DNA from: Gammaproteobacteria bacterium | GTDB lineage: Bacteria > Pseudomonadota > Gammaproteobacteria > Xanthomonadales > Wenzhouxiangellaceae | Direction: 5' to 3' | Length of the DNA stretch: 43,733 nt | Assembly: GCA_009908385.1 (NCBI GenBank) | Contig: JAAAPE010000039.1 | Span: 1-43,733, forward strand | Shown here: positions 16,756 through 26,130 of the stretch, one piece after another | Layout: the number at the start of each line of letters is the position of its first letter | Numbering within the stretch: the stretch's first letter is position 1 | The notes under the pieces: generated by a model | Seen by the model: only the letters and a program-made list of their open reading frames with translations | What the model was told of the DNA's origin: nothing | Databases searched by the model: none | Made by a program: the position numbers and the translations under genes

Positions 16756-19700
16756 GACCAGCGTGGCGTCGCAAGCCCGGATCAGGTCGAGTTCGTTCGG
16801 CCATCCGCTCCGCGCGCGAATCCCCGGTCAGGCCGGCCATGCGCGCCTCGCGCAGGAAATGCAGGTCCACGGTGTCGAACACCACACGGGCCTCCGGACA
16901 GAGCGTTCTCAGGGTCGGCAGGATCGGTCCGAGCACGTAGTGGCGGCTGGCGATGACCAGGTCGAGGTCGCGGCCGTTCTGGCGCAGCCAGTCCTCGCAG
17001 CCGCTCACCCAGGGGTGGTAGAGGACCTCCACGCCGAGCGCCTGCAGGTCGCGGGTATAACCCTGGGTCCAGGCCAGGTTCTCCGGCATGAAGCTGACCC
17101 GGTAGCCGTGGTCGAGCAGGATCTCGAGCAGGGCGACCATGCGCATCGAGCCGGAATCCTTGTCGGGCTCCGGCGTGACCGCGTCGATGACCAGCACGCG
17201 CCCGCGGCAGCGGTGGTGGCGGGCGCGCGCCACCGCCCGCACCGCCTCGGGCCCCGGAACCGGCGGAGGCTGTCGCCCCAGCGTGGCCTTCCAGCGCTCG
17301 AGAAACTTCTCGTGATTGACCGCCTGGTACCGCTTGGCGCCCGAACTCTCGTCGGTGCCGGAGCTCACGCCCTCGTGGTGCACGATGGTGCAGGCGGGCT
17401 GGTAGATGACCTTCCCGCCCGATTCCCGGATCCGGAAGCACAGGTCGGTGTCTTCGTAGTAGGCCGGCGCGTAGTGACGGTCGAAGCCCTCGAGGCGTTC
17501 GAAGTCGCGCTTGCGGATCGCCAGGCAGGCGCCGGAGACGTAATCGGCTTCGCAGGCGAAACCGTACTCCGGCCGGTCGGGCTCGTCTCCGCGGCCGTAG
17601 TTCCAGCCCGAACCGTCGGAAAAGACGATGCCGCCGGCCTCCTGCAGCCGTCCGTCCGGATAGACCAGTCGCGCGCCGGCGATGCCGGCTTCGGGGAATC
17701 TTTCGAAGGTGTCGACGAGCGCATCGAGCCAGCCGGGCGTGACCGTGGTGTCGTTGTTGAGGAAGACCAGGAACTCGCCGCGGGCCGCCCGGGCGCCGCG
17801 GTTGCAGCTGGCGATGAAGCCGCTGTTTTCGGTGTTGCCGAGCGCGCGCAGTCCCCGGCACTCCGACAGGTATTCGGCGGTGCCGTCGCTGGAACAATCG
17901 TCGACCACGATGACTTCGAATGCCGTCGCGGCGGTATGTTCGGCGATCGAGTTGAGGCAGGCGGCGGTGTAGGCGAGCTTGTTGTATACCGGCACGATGA
18001 TGCTCGCGCGGGGTCGATCCTGCGGCGGGAACGCGACAGGACGAGGCGGCTCGTCGGACGGCGCCTCGACGGGGGCGACCGTCGCCGGTGGGCGCGGCGG
18101 CGCGGCCTGGCGCTGTTGCATCAGTTCCAACGTGCCTCGCAGGCCGTGGTTTCGCAGGTTGTGAGCCAGTCGTGCCAGCAGGCGCGGCCAGCGCGCTGGG
18201 TTGTAGACGCGCCGGCGTATGGCGTTGGCGGCGATCCGGTTGGCCACCCGCATGGGGCGCGTGAGGCGCCACGACCGGCTCGCGAAGATCGTTTCCAGCT
18301 CCGATTCGAGATGATCGGCGCGGCCGCGCGCGAGTTCGACGTCGCGCTCGAGCGAGCGTGCCCAGCGCGTGCGCTCCTCGAGCTCGGCCTCGTACTCGCG
18401 GCGCGTGCGCTCGAGGTCGGTGTCGAGCTGTCGGGCCCACGCGGTCCGCTCGCGCGAGAGGCGTTCGTACTTGCGCGCCCATTCGGTTCTCTCTGCCAGG
18501 TCCTGCTGCAGGCGATCCCGCTCGACCTCCAGTTCGCCGAGCCGGAGATGGCGGTCGGCCAGCTCGGCCGAGACCGCGCTGCTTCGAGCCTGGCCCGGAT
18601 CGGACGGGCCGGGTGCGGGGAGCGACGGCTCCCTGTCGGGCGCCAGTCCATCGATCACGCCCAGTTGCGGGTCAAAGCCGGGTTCGTCCGGGAGCCGGGC
18701 CCGCATCGACTCGAGCCTCTCCGGTTCGGCGGCGAGCCTCGCCACGGCGTCCGCCAGGGCCTCGGGGCGGGGATCGAAGAGCAGGCCGTCGCGGCCGTCG
18801 CGAATGCGTTCGACGAAGCTGCCGGTGCGGGTGGCCAGGGGCACGAGTCCGAGCGCGCGCGTCTCGGTGAGCACGTAGTTCCAGGTTTCGGCGACCGTCG
18901 ACAGGAACAGCACGGCCTGGGCGCCGGTCCGGGCGAGGTGGCGCGGCAGCTGGTCGTGTGCGTAATCGAGCACGATGTCGACGCCGGGCTGGCCGAAGAA
19001 GCGCATGCCGTGATGGCCGCAGCCCAACAGGGTGATTCGGGCGTGCCGGCGAACGTCGGGCAGGGCGCGCTCGAGCAGCCCGAGGCCCTTGCCCGGGGAG
19101 AGGCGGCCGACGACGACCAGGTTGAGGCGGCTATCGGGCAGGGCGCGCGGTCGCACCGCCGCATGTCCCGCCGGCCAGCCGGCGAAGCCGTGCGGCAGGA
19201 CCTGCACGCGCTCTAGCGCGTCACCCGTGAGCTGCTGCCATCGCTCGTGAACCTGCCGGGTCGGCGCCAACAGCGACACGTTCGAGGACGCCACGCGCTC
19301 GAGCCATCGCTCGGTGAGATGGCGCCAGTGAGAGGCATCGCGCTCCTCGAACAGGAAGCCGTCGGCATCGTCGGCGATGGCGCGTTCGAGATCGATCCCG
19401 GTCTCGCCCCCGCGGTAGTCGAAGGGGTCGCGGTCGAGGGCCGGCCAGGCCGGATAGAAATCGTGCAGGACCTGCAGCGTGGGCAGTCCGGTGGAGAGCG
19501 CGTCCAGGCTGTGGCCGACCAGGGAAGAGACGACCACGCGGTCGATGCCGTAGCGCGCGATGACTTGTTCGAGGACCTGTCGGTACTGCGGGTGTTCCGG
19601 CGCCGTTCCGGCGATCGCCGGCGCGAGCGTCCAGCGCCTGATCGCGCCGCGCCCCGGGCCGGCCGCATAGAGCTTCAGGAACTGGCCGTGAACCCGGCCG

Positions 19701-20479
19701 TCGGTCCGACCGCCGGCCGACAGCACCAGATGATGGTGGGACGTGTCCGCGCTGGTGATATCGGCGATCCAGCGCGCCACGCCGCCGCCCCAGTCGTGGC
19801 TGACGTGCAGGAGGACCGGGCGGTGGTCGAACCCGAACGGCGGCAGGGCCTCCCGGAAGCCGGACTGCTGGAGTTCCTCGACCGCGAGTCGCAGGTGTCC
19901 GCCCGCGGCACGGATATCCGGGGCCGGTCCCTCGCCGGCGTTCGTTGCCCGCTCGGGGTCGTGCACCCAGATGCCGTCGTAGTGATGGCAGCGGCTTTCG
20001 GTGGCCTGGCGGCAGGCCTCGTCGACGCCGCCCGGCGGAATGATGGCGAACCGGCGGGGGGCGTGCCGCACCGGGGTCCAGCGCAGGTCCGAGGCGGCGC
20101 GGACGAAGGAATCGAGCAGGTCGGGATCTTCCTCGACCGCCAGGCCGGCGAAGGGATTGAGCGCCGCTTCGTGGTTGCCCGGGAGTGCCAGCAGCGGCGG
20201 GCAGGATGGGGCGAGCAGGGCGTGCCGGAAACGGACTCCGGCGTCGTCCGGCACTTCGACACCGGCGGCGAGCAACACGATGCCCCCGGTTGCGCGCCGC
20301 GTATCGACCTCGCCCAGCCACTGCCACCACGGGCCGCGGCTGCCCGGAATGGCCGGCAGTCCGTCGGGCGCGTGCCCGTCCTCGGTTGCCAGGTAATCGC
20401 CCGGCAGCCGGCGCTGCACCCTCTCGAGCCACTCGGGAGGGATGCGTTCGCCGGGCTCGCTCAGGACGATCACGAGCAT
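16235..20479 (-). CDS. Giant multi-module glycosyltransferase (GT4 - coiled coil - GT2 - GT4), frameshifted near 16800
   Basis: From the ATG at 20479 the intact product would be about 1450 residues. Visible modules: an unassigned N-terminal region (1-220); a GT4-like unit (LLHVSHDWGGGVARWI near 226, LNLVVVGRLSPGKGLGLLE near 455, AETWNYVLTETRALGLVPLA near 533); a charged coiled coil with repeated RTxWAR motifs (about 640-736) ending SRSWRLTRP; a GT2 domain (SIIVPVYN near 825, VVDDCSSDGT near 858, FLNNDTTVTPGW near 905, YYEDTDLCF near 1008); and a second GT4 unit from about 1090. The true frame is lost near 16800, after RAERMAERT; the rest of this ORF to 16235 is nonsense sequence, and the real continuation is the 16117-16755 frame. 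It probably builds a surface polysaccharide. A TTG at 20605 is a less likely start. Confidence 0.8.
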   Translation of the reverse strand: MLVIVLSEPGERIPPEWLERVQRRLPGDYLATEDGHAPDGLPAIPGSRGPWWQWLGEVDTRRATGGIVLLAAGVEVPDDAGVRFRHALLAPSCPPLLALPGNHEAALNPFAGLAVEEDPDLLDSFVRAASDLRWTPVRHAPRRFAIIPPGGVDEACRQATESRCHHYDGIWVHDPERATNAGEGPAPDIRAAGGHLRLAVEELQQSGFREALPPFGFDHRPVLLHVSHDWGGGVARWIADITSADTSHHHLVLSAGGRTDGRVHGQFLKLYAAGPGRGAIRRWTLAPAIAGTAPEHPQYRQVLEQVIARYGIDRVVVSSLVGHSLDALSTGLPTLQVLHDFYPAWPALDRDPFDYRGGETGIDLERAIADDADGFLFEERDASHWRHLTERWLERVASSNVSLLAPTRQVHERWQQLTGDALERVQVLPHGFAGWPAGHAAVRPRALPDSRLNLVVVGRLSPGKGLGLLERALPDVRRHARITLLGCGHHGMRFFGQPGVDIVLDYAHDQLPRHLARTGAQAVLFLSTVAETWNYVLTETRALGLVPLATRTGSFVERIRDGRDGLLFDPRPEALADAVARLAAEPERLESMRARLPDEPGFDPQLGVIDGLAPDREPSLPAPGPSDPGQARSSAVSAELADRHLRLGELEVERDRLQQDLAERTEWARKYERLSRERTAWARQLDTDLERTRREYEAELEERTRWARSLERDVELARGRADHLESELETIFASRSWRLTRPMRVANRIAANAIRRRVYNPARWPRLLARLAHNLRNHGLRGTLELMQQRQAAPPRPPATVAPVEAPSDEPPRPVAFPPQDRPRASIIVPVYNKLAYTAACLNSIAEHTAATAFEVIVVDDCSSDGTAEYLSECRGLRALGNTENSGFIASCNRGARAARGEFLVFLNNDTTVTPGWLDALVDTFERFPEAGIAGARLVYPDGRLQEAGGIVFSDGSGWNYGRGDEPDRPEYGFACEADYVSGACLAIRKRDFERLEGFDRHYAPAYYEDTDLCFRIRESGGKVIYQPACTIVHHEGVSSGTDESSGAKRYQAVNHEKFLERWKATLGRQPPPVPGPEAVRAVARARHHRCRGRVLVIDAVTPEPDKDSGSMRMVALLEILLDHGYRVSFMPENLAWTQGYTRDLQALGVEVLYHPWVSGCEDWLRQNGRDLDLVIASRHYVLGPILPTLRTLCPEARVVFDTVDLHFLREARMAGLTGDSRAERMAERTRPDPGLRRHAGRESDGSGTARRNGARCRHSRPVEYPPDPRSRTGLAGAPRPALRGRLPASAQRRCGRMADRRHHAARAATAARRAPAPDRQPHARDAAGAPRRGRGSARLRRGPLSLSQRLPTFAGPAALRGGGQGQGQPGDGLGPAGGRQQLRGRGHVPERRRRRPDRRRCRPVRRSRDPGLP

Positions 20480-20561
20480 GCTGGCCGTGGTTTTGCTGTC
20501 GGAATCGATCACCGGGATGGCGTAGCCGTGAGAATGCTGTTTCGGGTCGGCGACCGGACGG

Positions 20562-20567
20562 TATACT
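20562..20567 (+). promoter_or_regulatory. -10 element (TATACT) upstream of mrcB
   Basis: TATACT lies 74 bases before the mrcB ATG in the region divergent from the glycosyltransferase. No good -35 is seen at the right spacing. Confidence 0.4.
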
Positions 20568-20640
20568 GCCTCGAACCGGCCCGGCCGGACGCCGCAAACG
20601 GCCAATTATCGTCCAACCATCGTCTTCTGTCATCTCGCCT

Positions 20641-22938
20641 ATGGCCGGCAAGCCTGTACCTCGTCGCAAGAAAAAGGCTCGCGGCTCGCGCAAGCGGCCG
20701 CAGCGGGCCTCCGTCCGTCCGCGGTTGCGGCAGTTCGTGCTGTTCGCCGTCGGTCTGGCGATCGGCCTGCTCGGCCCCTGGATCTGGTGGCTGGACCGGC
20801 AGGTATCGCTGCGCTTCGCCGACCGCCACCTCGCCGAGGCGAGCCGGGTCTACGCCCGTCCGCTCGAGCTGCACGACGGCCTGGCGATTTCCCGCCGCGA
20901 CCTGCTGGTCGAGCTCGAGGCCGCCGGACTGCGGTCGGGGTCGCCCGACCAGCCGGGACGATTCCGGGCCGATGGCGAGCGCATCGAGATGCATGCGCCG
21001 GCGTTCGAATTCCCGGACGGTCGCCAGGCCCCTCGACGCGTCGTGGTCCGCCTGCGCGACGGCGCGGTCGAGATGCCCGACGCGGCGGCCGTGCTGCGGC
21101 TGCCGCCGGCCGAGCTGGGCCGCATCATGCCCCTGGGCGACCGCGTTCGCACACCGCTCGAGATCGACGAGTTTCCGGCGCTCCTGGTCACCGGCGCCCA
21201 GGCGGTCGAGGATCGGCGCTTCAAGCACCACGGCGGTATCGACCTGCGCGGCCTGGCCCGGGCGCTGTGGGCCAACCTGCGCGCCGGAGAAGTGGTGCAG
21301 GGGGGCAGCACGATCACCCAGCAGCTGGTCAAGAACCTGTTCCTCTCGCCCGAGCGCAGCCTGCTGCGCAAGTTCAACGAGGCGATCATGGCCGTCAGCC
21401 TGGAATGGCGCTTCAGCAAGGCCGAGATCCTCGAGGCCTGGCTCAACGAGGTCTACCTCGGCCAGGACGGACGGCGCGCCATCCACGGCTTCGGGCGGGC
21501 CGCCGAGTACTACTTCGGCCAGCCGGTCGAAGCCCTCGACGCCGGCCAGATCGCGCTGCTGGTGGGCATGGTCCGCGGGGCGTCCTGGTATCACCCCCTG
21601 CGCAATCCCGATCGCGCCCGTGAGCGGCGCGACCTCGTGCTGGCGATGTTCCGGGACACGGGTCTGATCGACCCGGCGACCTATCGCCGCCAGCAGGCGT
21701 CCGGCCTGGGGCTGCGGCCTTCGCTGAGGTCGGGCGCGACCCCCTACGGCGCCTTTCTCGACCTGGTCGGGCGACAGCTGCGGGCCGACTACCGCGAACG
21801 CGACCTGCGCGGAACCGGCCTGCGGATTTTCACCACGCTGTCGCCTTCTGCCCAGGCCGTGGCGGAATTGGCCCTGTCCGAGGGCCTGAGCCGTGTCGAG
21901 CCCGAAGCGCAGTCACTGCAGGGTGCGATCGTCCTGATCGAGCCCGGCAGCGGTGAAGCGCGTGCGCTGGTCGGCGACCGGGTTCGCGGGCGCCACGGCT
22001 TCAATCGCGCCCTCGACGCCCGCCGCCAGGTCGGCTCGGTGATCAAGCCCCTGGTCTACCTGCTGGCCCTGGCCGACCCGGACGCGTTCACGCTGGTCAC
22101 GCCGGTCGAGGATCGACCGCTGACCGTGCCGGTGCCGGGTTCGGAGGCCTGGCGACCCGTCAACCACGATGCGACCAGCCACGGAACCGTGCCGCTGCTC
22201 GAGGCCCTGGCCCGGTCCTACAACCAGGCCAGCGTCCGGATCGGCCTGGCGGTCGGCGTGGATGCGCTGTTCGGCCTGATGCGCCAGCTCGGCGTGGCAC
22301 CCGGGCGGGCGGCGCATCCTGCCGCCTTTCTCGGCGCGGTGGATCTCACCCCCTTGCAGGTGGCGCAGCTCTACCAGCCCATCGCGGCCGAAGGCTACAG
22401 CACGCCCATCCGGGCGGTGCGCGATGTCGTGGATCGCGACGGGCGCAGCATTGCCCGCTACCCGCTGCGGCTGCGCCCGTTGCCGCAGCGCGATGCCCTG
22501 GCGCTGCTGGATTTCGCGCTTCGCCGCGTGGTGACGCACGGCACCGCGAGTGCGCTGCCGCGCCTGCTCGGTTCCGATCCCGGCATACGCGGCAAGACGG
22601 GTACCACCAACGACCAGCGAGATGCCTGGTTCGTCGGATACACGGCGGACTGGCTGGGCGTGGTCTGGGCCGGGCGCGACGACAACCGTCCCGCGGGCGT
22701 CGGGGGCGCAAGCACCGCGCTGCCGATCTGGGCGGATCTCTTTTCCCGGTTGCCCCTGCGGCCGGTCAGGCCGGCCCGGCCGGAGGCGGTCGAGTGGTTC
22801 TGGATCGACTGGCCCGAGCCGCTCCTGGCGGACGAGGACTGCGACGGGGCGCTGGCCGTTCCCTTCATCGCCGGAAGCCAGCCCGAAGCCCTGTCCGAGT
22901 GCATCGAGCGTCGCGGCGTGTGGCCGTTCGGAGGCTGA
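20641..22938 (+). CDS. mrcB: Penicillin-binding protein 1B (bifunctional glycosyltransferase/transpeptidase)
   Basis: A 765-residue class A PBP that polymerises lipid II and cross-links peptidoglycan in the periplasm. A very basic cytoplasmic tail (RRKKKARGSRKRPQR) precedes one transmembrane helix (about 31-50). Next come a UB2H-like region, the GT51 domain with catalytic Glu190 in EDRRFKHHGG and GGSTITQQLVKNL, and the transpeptidase domain. The latter has Ser466-x2-Lys469 (SVIKPL), SYN (ARSYNQASVRIG) and Lys652-Thr-Gly (KTGTTND). All catalytic residues are present and the length fits PBP1B. The start at 20641 follows the divergent intergenic region. A TPR lipoprotein gene follows 80 bases downstream. 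Confidence 0.95.
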   Translation: MAGKPVPRRKKKARGSRKRPQRASVRPRLRQFVLFAVGLAIGLLGPWIWWLDRQVSLRFADRHLAEASRVYARPLELHDGLAISRRDLLVELEAAGLRSGSPDQPGRFRADGERIEMHAPAFEFPDGRQAPRRVVVRLRDGAVEMPDAAAVLRLPPAELGRIMPLGDRVRTPLEIDEFPALLVTGAQAVEDRRFKHHGGIDLRGLARALWANLRAGEVVQGGSTITQQLVKNLFLSPERSLLRKFNEAIMAVSLEWRFSKAEILEAWLNEVYLGQDGRRAIHGFGRAAEYYFGQPVEALDAGQIALLVGMVRGASWYHPLRNPDRARERRDLVLAMFRDTGLIDPATYRRQQASGLGLRPSLRSGATPYGAFLDLVGRQLRADYRERDLRGTGLRIFTTLSPSAQAVAELALSEGLSRVEPEAQSLQGAIVLIEPGSGEARALVGDRVRGRHGFNRALDARRQVGSVIKPLVYLLALADPDAFTLVTPVEDRPLTVPVPGSEAWRPVNHDATSHGTVPLLEALARSYNQASVRIGLAVGVDALFGLMRQLGVAPGRAAHPAAFLGAVDLTPLQVAQLYQPIAAEGYSTPIRAVRDVVDRDGRSIARYPLRLRPLPQRDALALLDFALRRVVTHGTASALPRLLGSDPGIRGKTGTTNDQRDAWFVGYTADWLGVVWAGRDDNRPAGVGGASTALPIWADLFSRLPLRPVRPARPEAVEWFWIDWPEPLLADEDCDGALAVPFIAGSQPEALSECIERRGVWPFGG

Positions 22939-23018
22939 ATCGACGCATCGCCCCGGTGGTTCAGGGAGTGCGTGATTCCCTGTACCATTGTCTCCGGAAA
23001 ATCACCGACTCTTGCCCC

Positions 23019-23537
23019 ATGCCCCACAAGCCCGTCCGCTTCGTTGTTACGTCGCTCGCCCTTGGGGCGACGGTTCTGCTGCTGGCGACTTCCTGCGCCT
23101 GGCAGCCCACGCTGGACGACCCGGAGATCGCCGAGCGGGTGCGCGCGCCGCAGGACGGCGAGTCGTCGCGCGGCCTGCAGGTCTATCCGCTGCGCAACCC
23201 AGCGGTTCGAGAACTCGAGCAGGCCGCCGAAGCGGCTCGCGCGGAGGGCGACTTCGATCGCGCCGGGGCCCTGCTCGAGCGGGCCCTGCGCATCGAGGAC
23301 CGGGATCCGGAGCTGCTCCAGCGCATGGCCGAATTCCAGCTTTCACGCGGTCGCTGGGAGCAGGCCGAGAGCTACGCCGTGCGTTCCTGGGAGCTGGGCC
23401 CGCAGGTGGGCGAAATCTGCCGGCGCAACTGGCAAACCATCGCCCTGGCCCGCGAGCGCGAAGGCGAGGTCATGGGGGCCGCGCAGGCGCGCGAGCGCGT
23501 CGAGATCTGTCCCCTCGAGCCGCCCGAGCGCTTCTGA
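23019..23537 (+). CDS. TPR lipoprotein, candidate LpoP-type activator of PBP1B
   Basis: A 172-residue predicted lipoprotein. The signal sequence FVVTSLALGATVLLLATSC ends in a lipobox-like site with the modified Cys near residue 26, and the next residues (AWQPTL) lack the Asp+2 inner-membrane retention signal, so the outer membrane is likely. The mature part has two helical TPR-like hairpins (VRELEQAAEAARAEGDFDRA, LLQRMAEFQLSRGRWEQAES). In Pseudomonas aeruginosa the TPR lipoprotein LpoP is encoded beside the PBP1b gene and is needed for its activity; the same position, size and architecture here suggest the same role. This is inference from context; sequence identity to LpoP was not measured. 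Confidence 0.75.
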   Translation: MPHKPVRFVVTSLALGATVLLLATSCAWQPTLDDPEIAERVRAPQDGESSRGLQVYPLRNPAVRELEQAAEAARAEGDFDRAGALLERALRIEDRDPELLQRMAEFQLSRGRWEQAESYAVRSWELGPQVGEICRRNWQTIALAREREGEVMGAAQARERVEICPLEPPERF

Positions 23538-23556
23538 TCGTGGCGCCGCCGCGCGG

Positions 23557-25464
23557 ATGAGCGAGTCCCTTGCCATGCTGTTCGGGCCGGACGGCGCGCT
23601 CGCCGGCGCGCTGGCCGATTTCCGACCCCGCGAAGGCCAGCTGAAGCTGGCCGGGACGATCGATCACTGCCTCGAAGCCGGTCAGGACCTCGTCGCCGAG
23701 GCCGCCACCGGCACCGGCAAGACACTCGCCTATCTGGTGCCGGTCCTGCTGCGCGGCGAGCGCACGATCATTTCGACCGGCACCCTCAACCTGCAGGACC
23801 AGCTCTTCCGGCGGGATCTGCCGCTCGCCCTGAAGGCCCTGGGCGTCGAGCGCAAGGTGGCGCTGCTCAAGGGCCGGGCCAACTACCTCTGCCTGCACCG
23901 CCTCGAGCGTCACGTCTCCGAGCCTGAGCTGTTCGAGGACGTTATGGACGAGCTCAAGCGCGTGCAACGCTGGGCGCGGTACACCAACAGCGGCGAGATC
24001 AGCGAGATCGACGACCTGCCTTCGGCTTCGCGCGTCTGGCCGCTGGTGACTTCCACGCAGGACAACTGCCTGGGCAGCGACTGCCCTTTCCTGTCGGACT
24101 GCCACCTCGTCCACGCCCGACGGGAGGCCCAGGAAGCCGACGTCGTGGTGGTCAACCACCACCTGTTGTTCGCCGACATGGCGCTCAAGCAGACCGGCTT
24201 CGGCGAGGTGCTGCCCGGGGCCGAAACCGTGATCATCGACGAGGCACACCAGGTGCCCGATACCGCCATGCGCTTCTTCTCCCGGGGCTTGAGCGCCTGG
24301 CAGGTGCGCGAACTCGTTCGCGACACGCTGGCGGCCAGCGCCGGCGCGGCCGGCAGCCTGAAGCTGCTGCAGTCGCCCACCGCCGATGTGCGCGCGGCCC
24401 TGGACCAGGCCGTCAGCGCCTGCGTCGACCTCCCGCCGCGCGGTGAGTACGGCGCGCTGCGTCGGTGCATCGGCGACTTTCGCGCCCTCGCCGGCGCGCT
24501 GCACGAGCTGGTCCGCGCGCTCGACCCGCTCGCCGAGCGCACGCGCGACCTGTCGAACTGCGCCGAACGCGCGGTGGCCCTGCACGACGGCCTGCAGGCC
24601 TTCCTCGAAGGCAGGGACGACTACGTGCGCTGGTTCAGCTCGCGGCGCGGGCGTTTCCAGCTCAATCTCACGCCGCTCGACGTGGCCGCGCCGCTGACCG
24701 AGCTGCGCGAGCGCGTGCCGGCGACCTGGGTGATGACCTCGGCGACCCTGGCGGTCAACGGCCGATTCGATCATTTCACCCGTCGCCTCGGCCTGGACTC
24801 GGCCGCGGAACTGGTGGTCGAGAGCCCCTTCGATTATCCCGAGCAGACCCGGCTGTGGATTCCCGAAGACCTGCCCGAACCGCGGGATCCGGCCCATACC
24901 GAGCGCCTGCTCGAGGCAATCCTGCCCGTGCTGCGCGCGGCGGATGGTCGCGGATTCCTGCTGTTCACCTCGCACCGGGCGCTGCAGCGCGCCGCGCACT
25001 GGCTGCGCGCGCACACCGATTTCAACCTGCTCATCCAGGAAGACGCGCCGCGCCACGTGCTGCTCGACCGCTTCCGTTCGACGCCCAACAGCCTGTTGCT
25101 GGGCGCGGCCAGTTTCTGGGAGGGCGTGGACGTGCCGGGCCGGGCGCTGAGCGTCGTGGTCATCGACAAGCTGCCCTTCGCGGCGCCCGACGACCCGGTG
25201 CTGGAAGCCACGCTCAAGGCGGTCCGTGAGGCCGGCGAAAACCCGTTCACCTCGGTCCAGCTGCCGCAGGCGGTGCTGTCGCTCAAGCAGGGCGCCGGGC
25301 GGCTGATCCGCCAGTGGAACGATTTCGGCGTCCTGGTGCTGGGCGATCCTCGGCTCACGCAGAAACCCTACGGCCGGGTGTTCCTCAAGAGCCTGCCGCC
25401 GATGACCCGGGCGCGCGGCGCCGCGGAGGCCGCCGAATTCCTGCGCGAGAGACTGGCCGCATGA
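23557..25464 (+). CDS. yoaA: ATP-dependent DNA helicase, YoaA/DinG (XPD-like) family
   Basis: A 635-residue superfamily 2 Fe-S helicase of the XPD/DinG type, acting on DNA replication or repair intermediates. Walker A is ATGTGKT (about 49-55) and the DEAH box is in VIIDEAHQ (about 228). A four-cysteine cluster between them (NYLCLHR near 112 and C-x5-C-x5-C within DNCLGSDCPFLSDC near 171) should bind a 4Fe-4S cluster. Later motifs include MTSATL, GAASFWEGVDVPG and QGAGRLIRQ. Length matches YoaA (~636) rather than the longer DinG. The ATG at 23557 lies 19 bases after the lipoprotein stop; the end overlaps tsaB by 4 bases. Confidence 0.9.
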   Translation: MSESLAMLFGPDGALAGALADFRPREGQLKLAGTIDHCLEAGQDLVAEAATGTGKTLAYLVPVLLRGERTIISTGTLNLQDQLFRRDLPLALKALGVERKVALLKGRANYLCLHRLERHVSEPELFEDVMDELKRVQRWARYTNSGEISEIDDLPSASRVWPLVTSTQDNCLGSDCPFLSDCHLVHARREAQEADVVVVNHHLLFADMALKQTGFGEVLPGAETVIIDEAHQVPDTAMRFFSRGLSAWQVRELVRDTLAASAGAAGSLKLLQSPTADVRAALDQAVSACVDLPPRGEYGALRRCIGDFRALAGALHELVRALDPLAERTRDLSNCAERAVALHDGLQAFLEGRDDYVRWFSSRRGRFQLNLTPLDVAAPLTELRERVPATWVMTSATLAVNGRFDHFTRRLGLDSAAELVVESPFDYPEQTRLWIPEDLPEPRDPAHTERLLEAILPVLRAADGRGFLLFTSHRALQRAAHWLRAHTDFNLLIQEDAPRHVLLDRFRSTPNSLLLGAASFWEGVDVPGRALSVVVIDKLPFAAPDDPVLEATLKAVREAGENPFTSVQLPQAVLSLKQGAGRLIRQWNDFGVLVLGDPRLTQKPYGRVFLKSLPPMTRARGAAEAAEFLRERLAA

Positions 25465-26117
25465 TTCGCCTGGGACTGGAAACAGCGACCGATTTCTGCT
25501 CCGTGGCTCTCGAAGTCGACGGCGAGGTCAACCGGCGCGAGGGGCTCGCCCCGCGCCGGCACGCGGAACTGCTGATCCCCTGGATTCGCGAACTGCTCGC
25601 CGAGCAAGGGGTCGGCTTCGGCGATCTCGACGCGCTGGCCGTCTCGCGCGGCCCCGGCGGCTTCACCAGCCTGCGCATCGGCCTGGGCGTGGCTCAGGGC
25701 ATCGCGCTGGCCCACGGCCTGCCGATCCATGCGGTCTCGACCCTGGCCGCGCTCGCCCGCGCCGCCGATCCGGAGGTCCGGGCCGGCCACGTCGTGGCGA
25801 TCCTCGACGCGCGCATGTCCGAGATCTATGCCGGATGCTTCGAAGGCCGGAGCGGCCAGCATGTCCCGGTCGGGCCGGAGGTGGTGCTGCCGCCGGCGAA
25901 GCTCGCACTGCCCGGTGAGGGCCCCTGGCTGGCCGCCGGCTCCGGCCTGGCGAGCTACGGCGAGACGCTCGAGGGGATGCTTGCCGGAAGGGTCACGACG
26001 ACGCTTCCCGGCTGCTGGCCGGACGCCCGAAGCGTGCTGGCCCTGGCGGAGACGGTCGAGCCGGTGCCGGCCTGGAAGCTGGAGCCGAAGTACGTTCGTG
26101 ACGATGTGACCGGATAG
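25461..26117 (+). CDS. tsaB: tRNA threonylcarbamoyladenosine biosynthesis protein TsaB
   Basis: A 218-residue ASKHA-fold protein that partners TsaD in forming t6A37 on ANN-decoding tRNAs. The N-terminus (MIRLGLETATDFCSVAL) and SRGPGGFTSLRIGLGVAQGI are hallmark segments. It has no metal-binding His pair, as expected for the non-catalytic TsaB. The ATG at 25461 overlaps the helicase stop (ATGA), so the two are translationally coupled. The yoaA-tsaB pairing is also found in enterobacteria. The gene is followed by the 26131-26462 noncoding element. Confidence 0.95.
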   Translation: MIRLGLETATDFCSVALEVDGEVNRREGLAPRRHAELLIPWIRELLAEQGVGFGDLDALAVSRGPGGFTSLRIGLGVAQGIALAHGLPIHAVSTLAALARAADPEVRAGHVVAILDARMSEIYAGCFEGRSGQHVPVGPEVVLPPAKLALPGEGPWLAAGSGLASYGETLEGMLAGRVTTTLPGCWPDARSVLALAETVEPVPAWKLEPKYVRDDVTG

Positions 26118-26130
26118 CGCGATTTTCAGA

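Noticed and set aside
16785-16815. Programmed ribosomal frameshift in the glycosyltransferase
   Set aside because: No slippery heptamer or typical +1 site, and no following structure I can support; mutation or error is simpler.
20480-20605. TTG at 20605 as start of the giant glycosyltransferase
   Set aside because: The added 42 residues lack family character and overlap the mrcB promoter region; ATG 20479 begins a normal fold.
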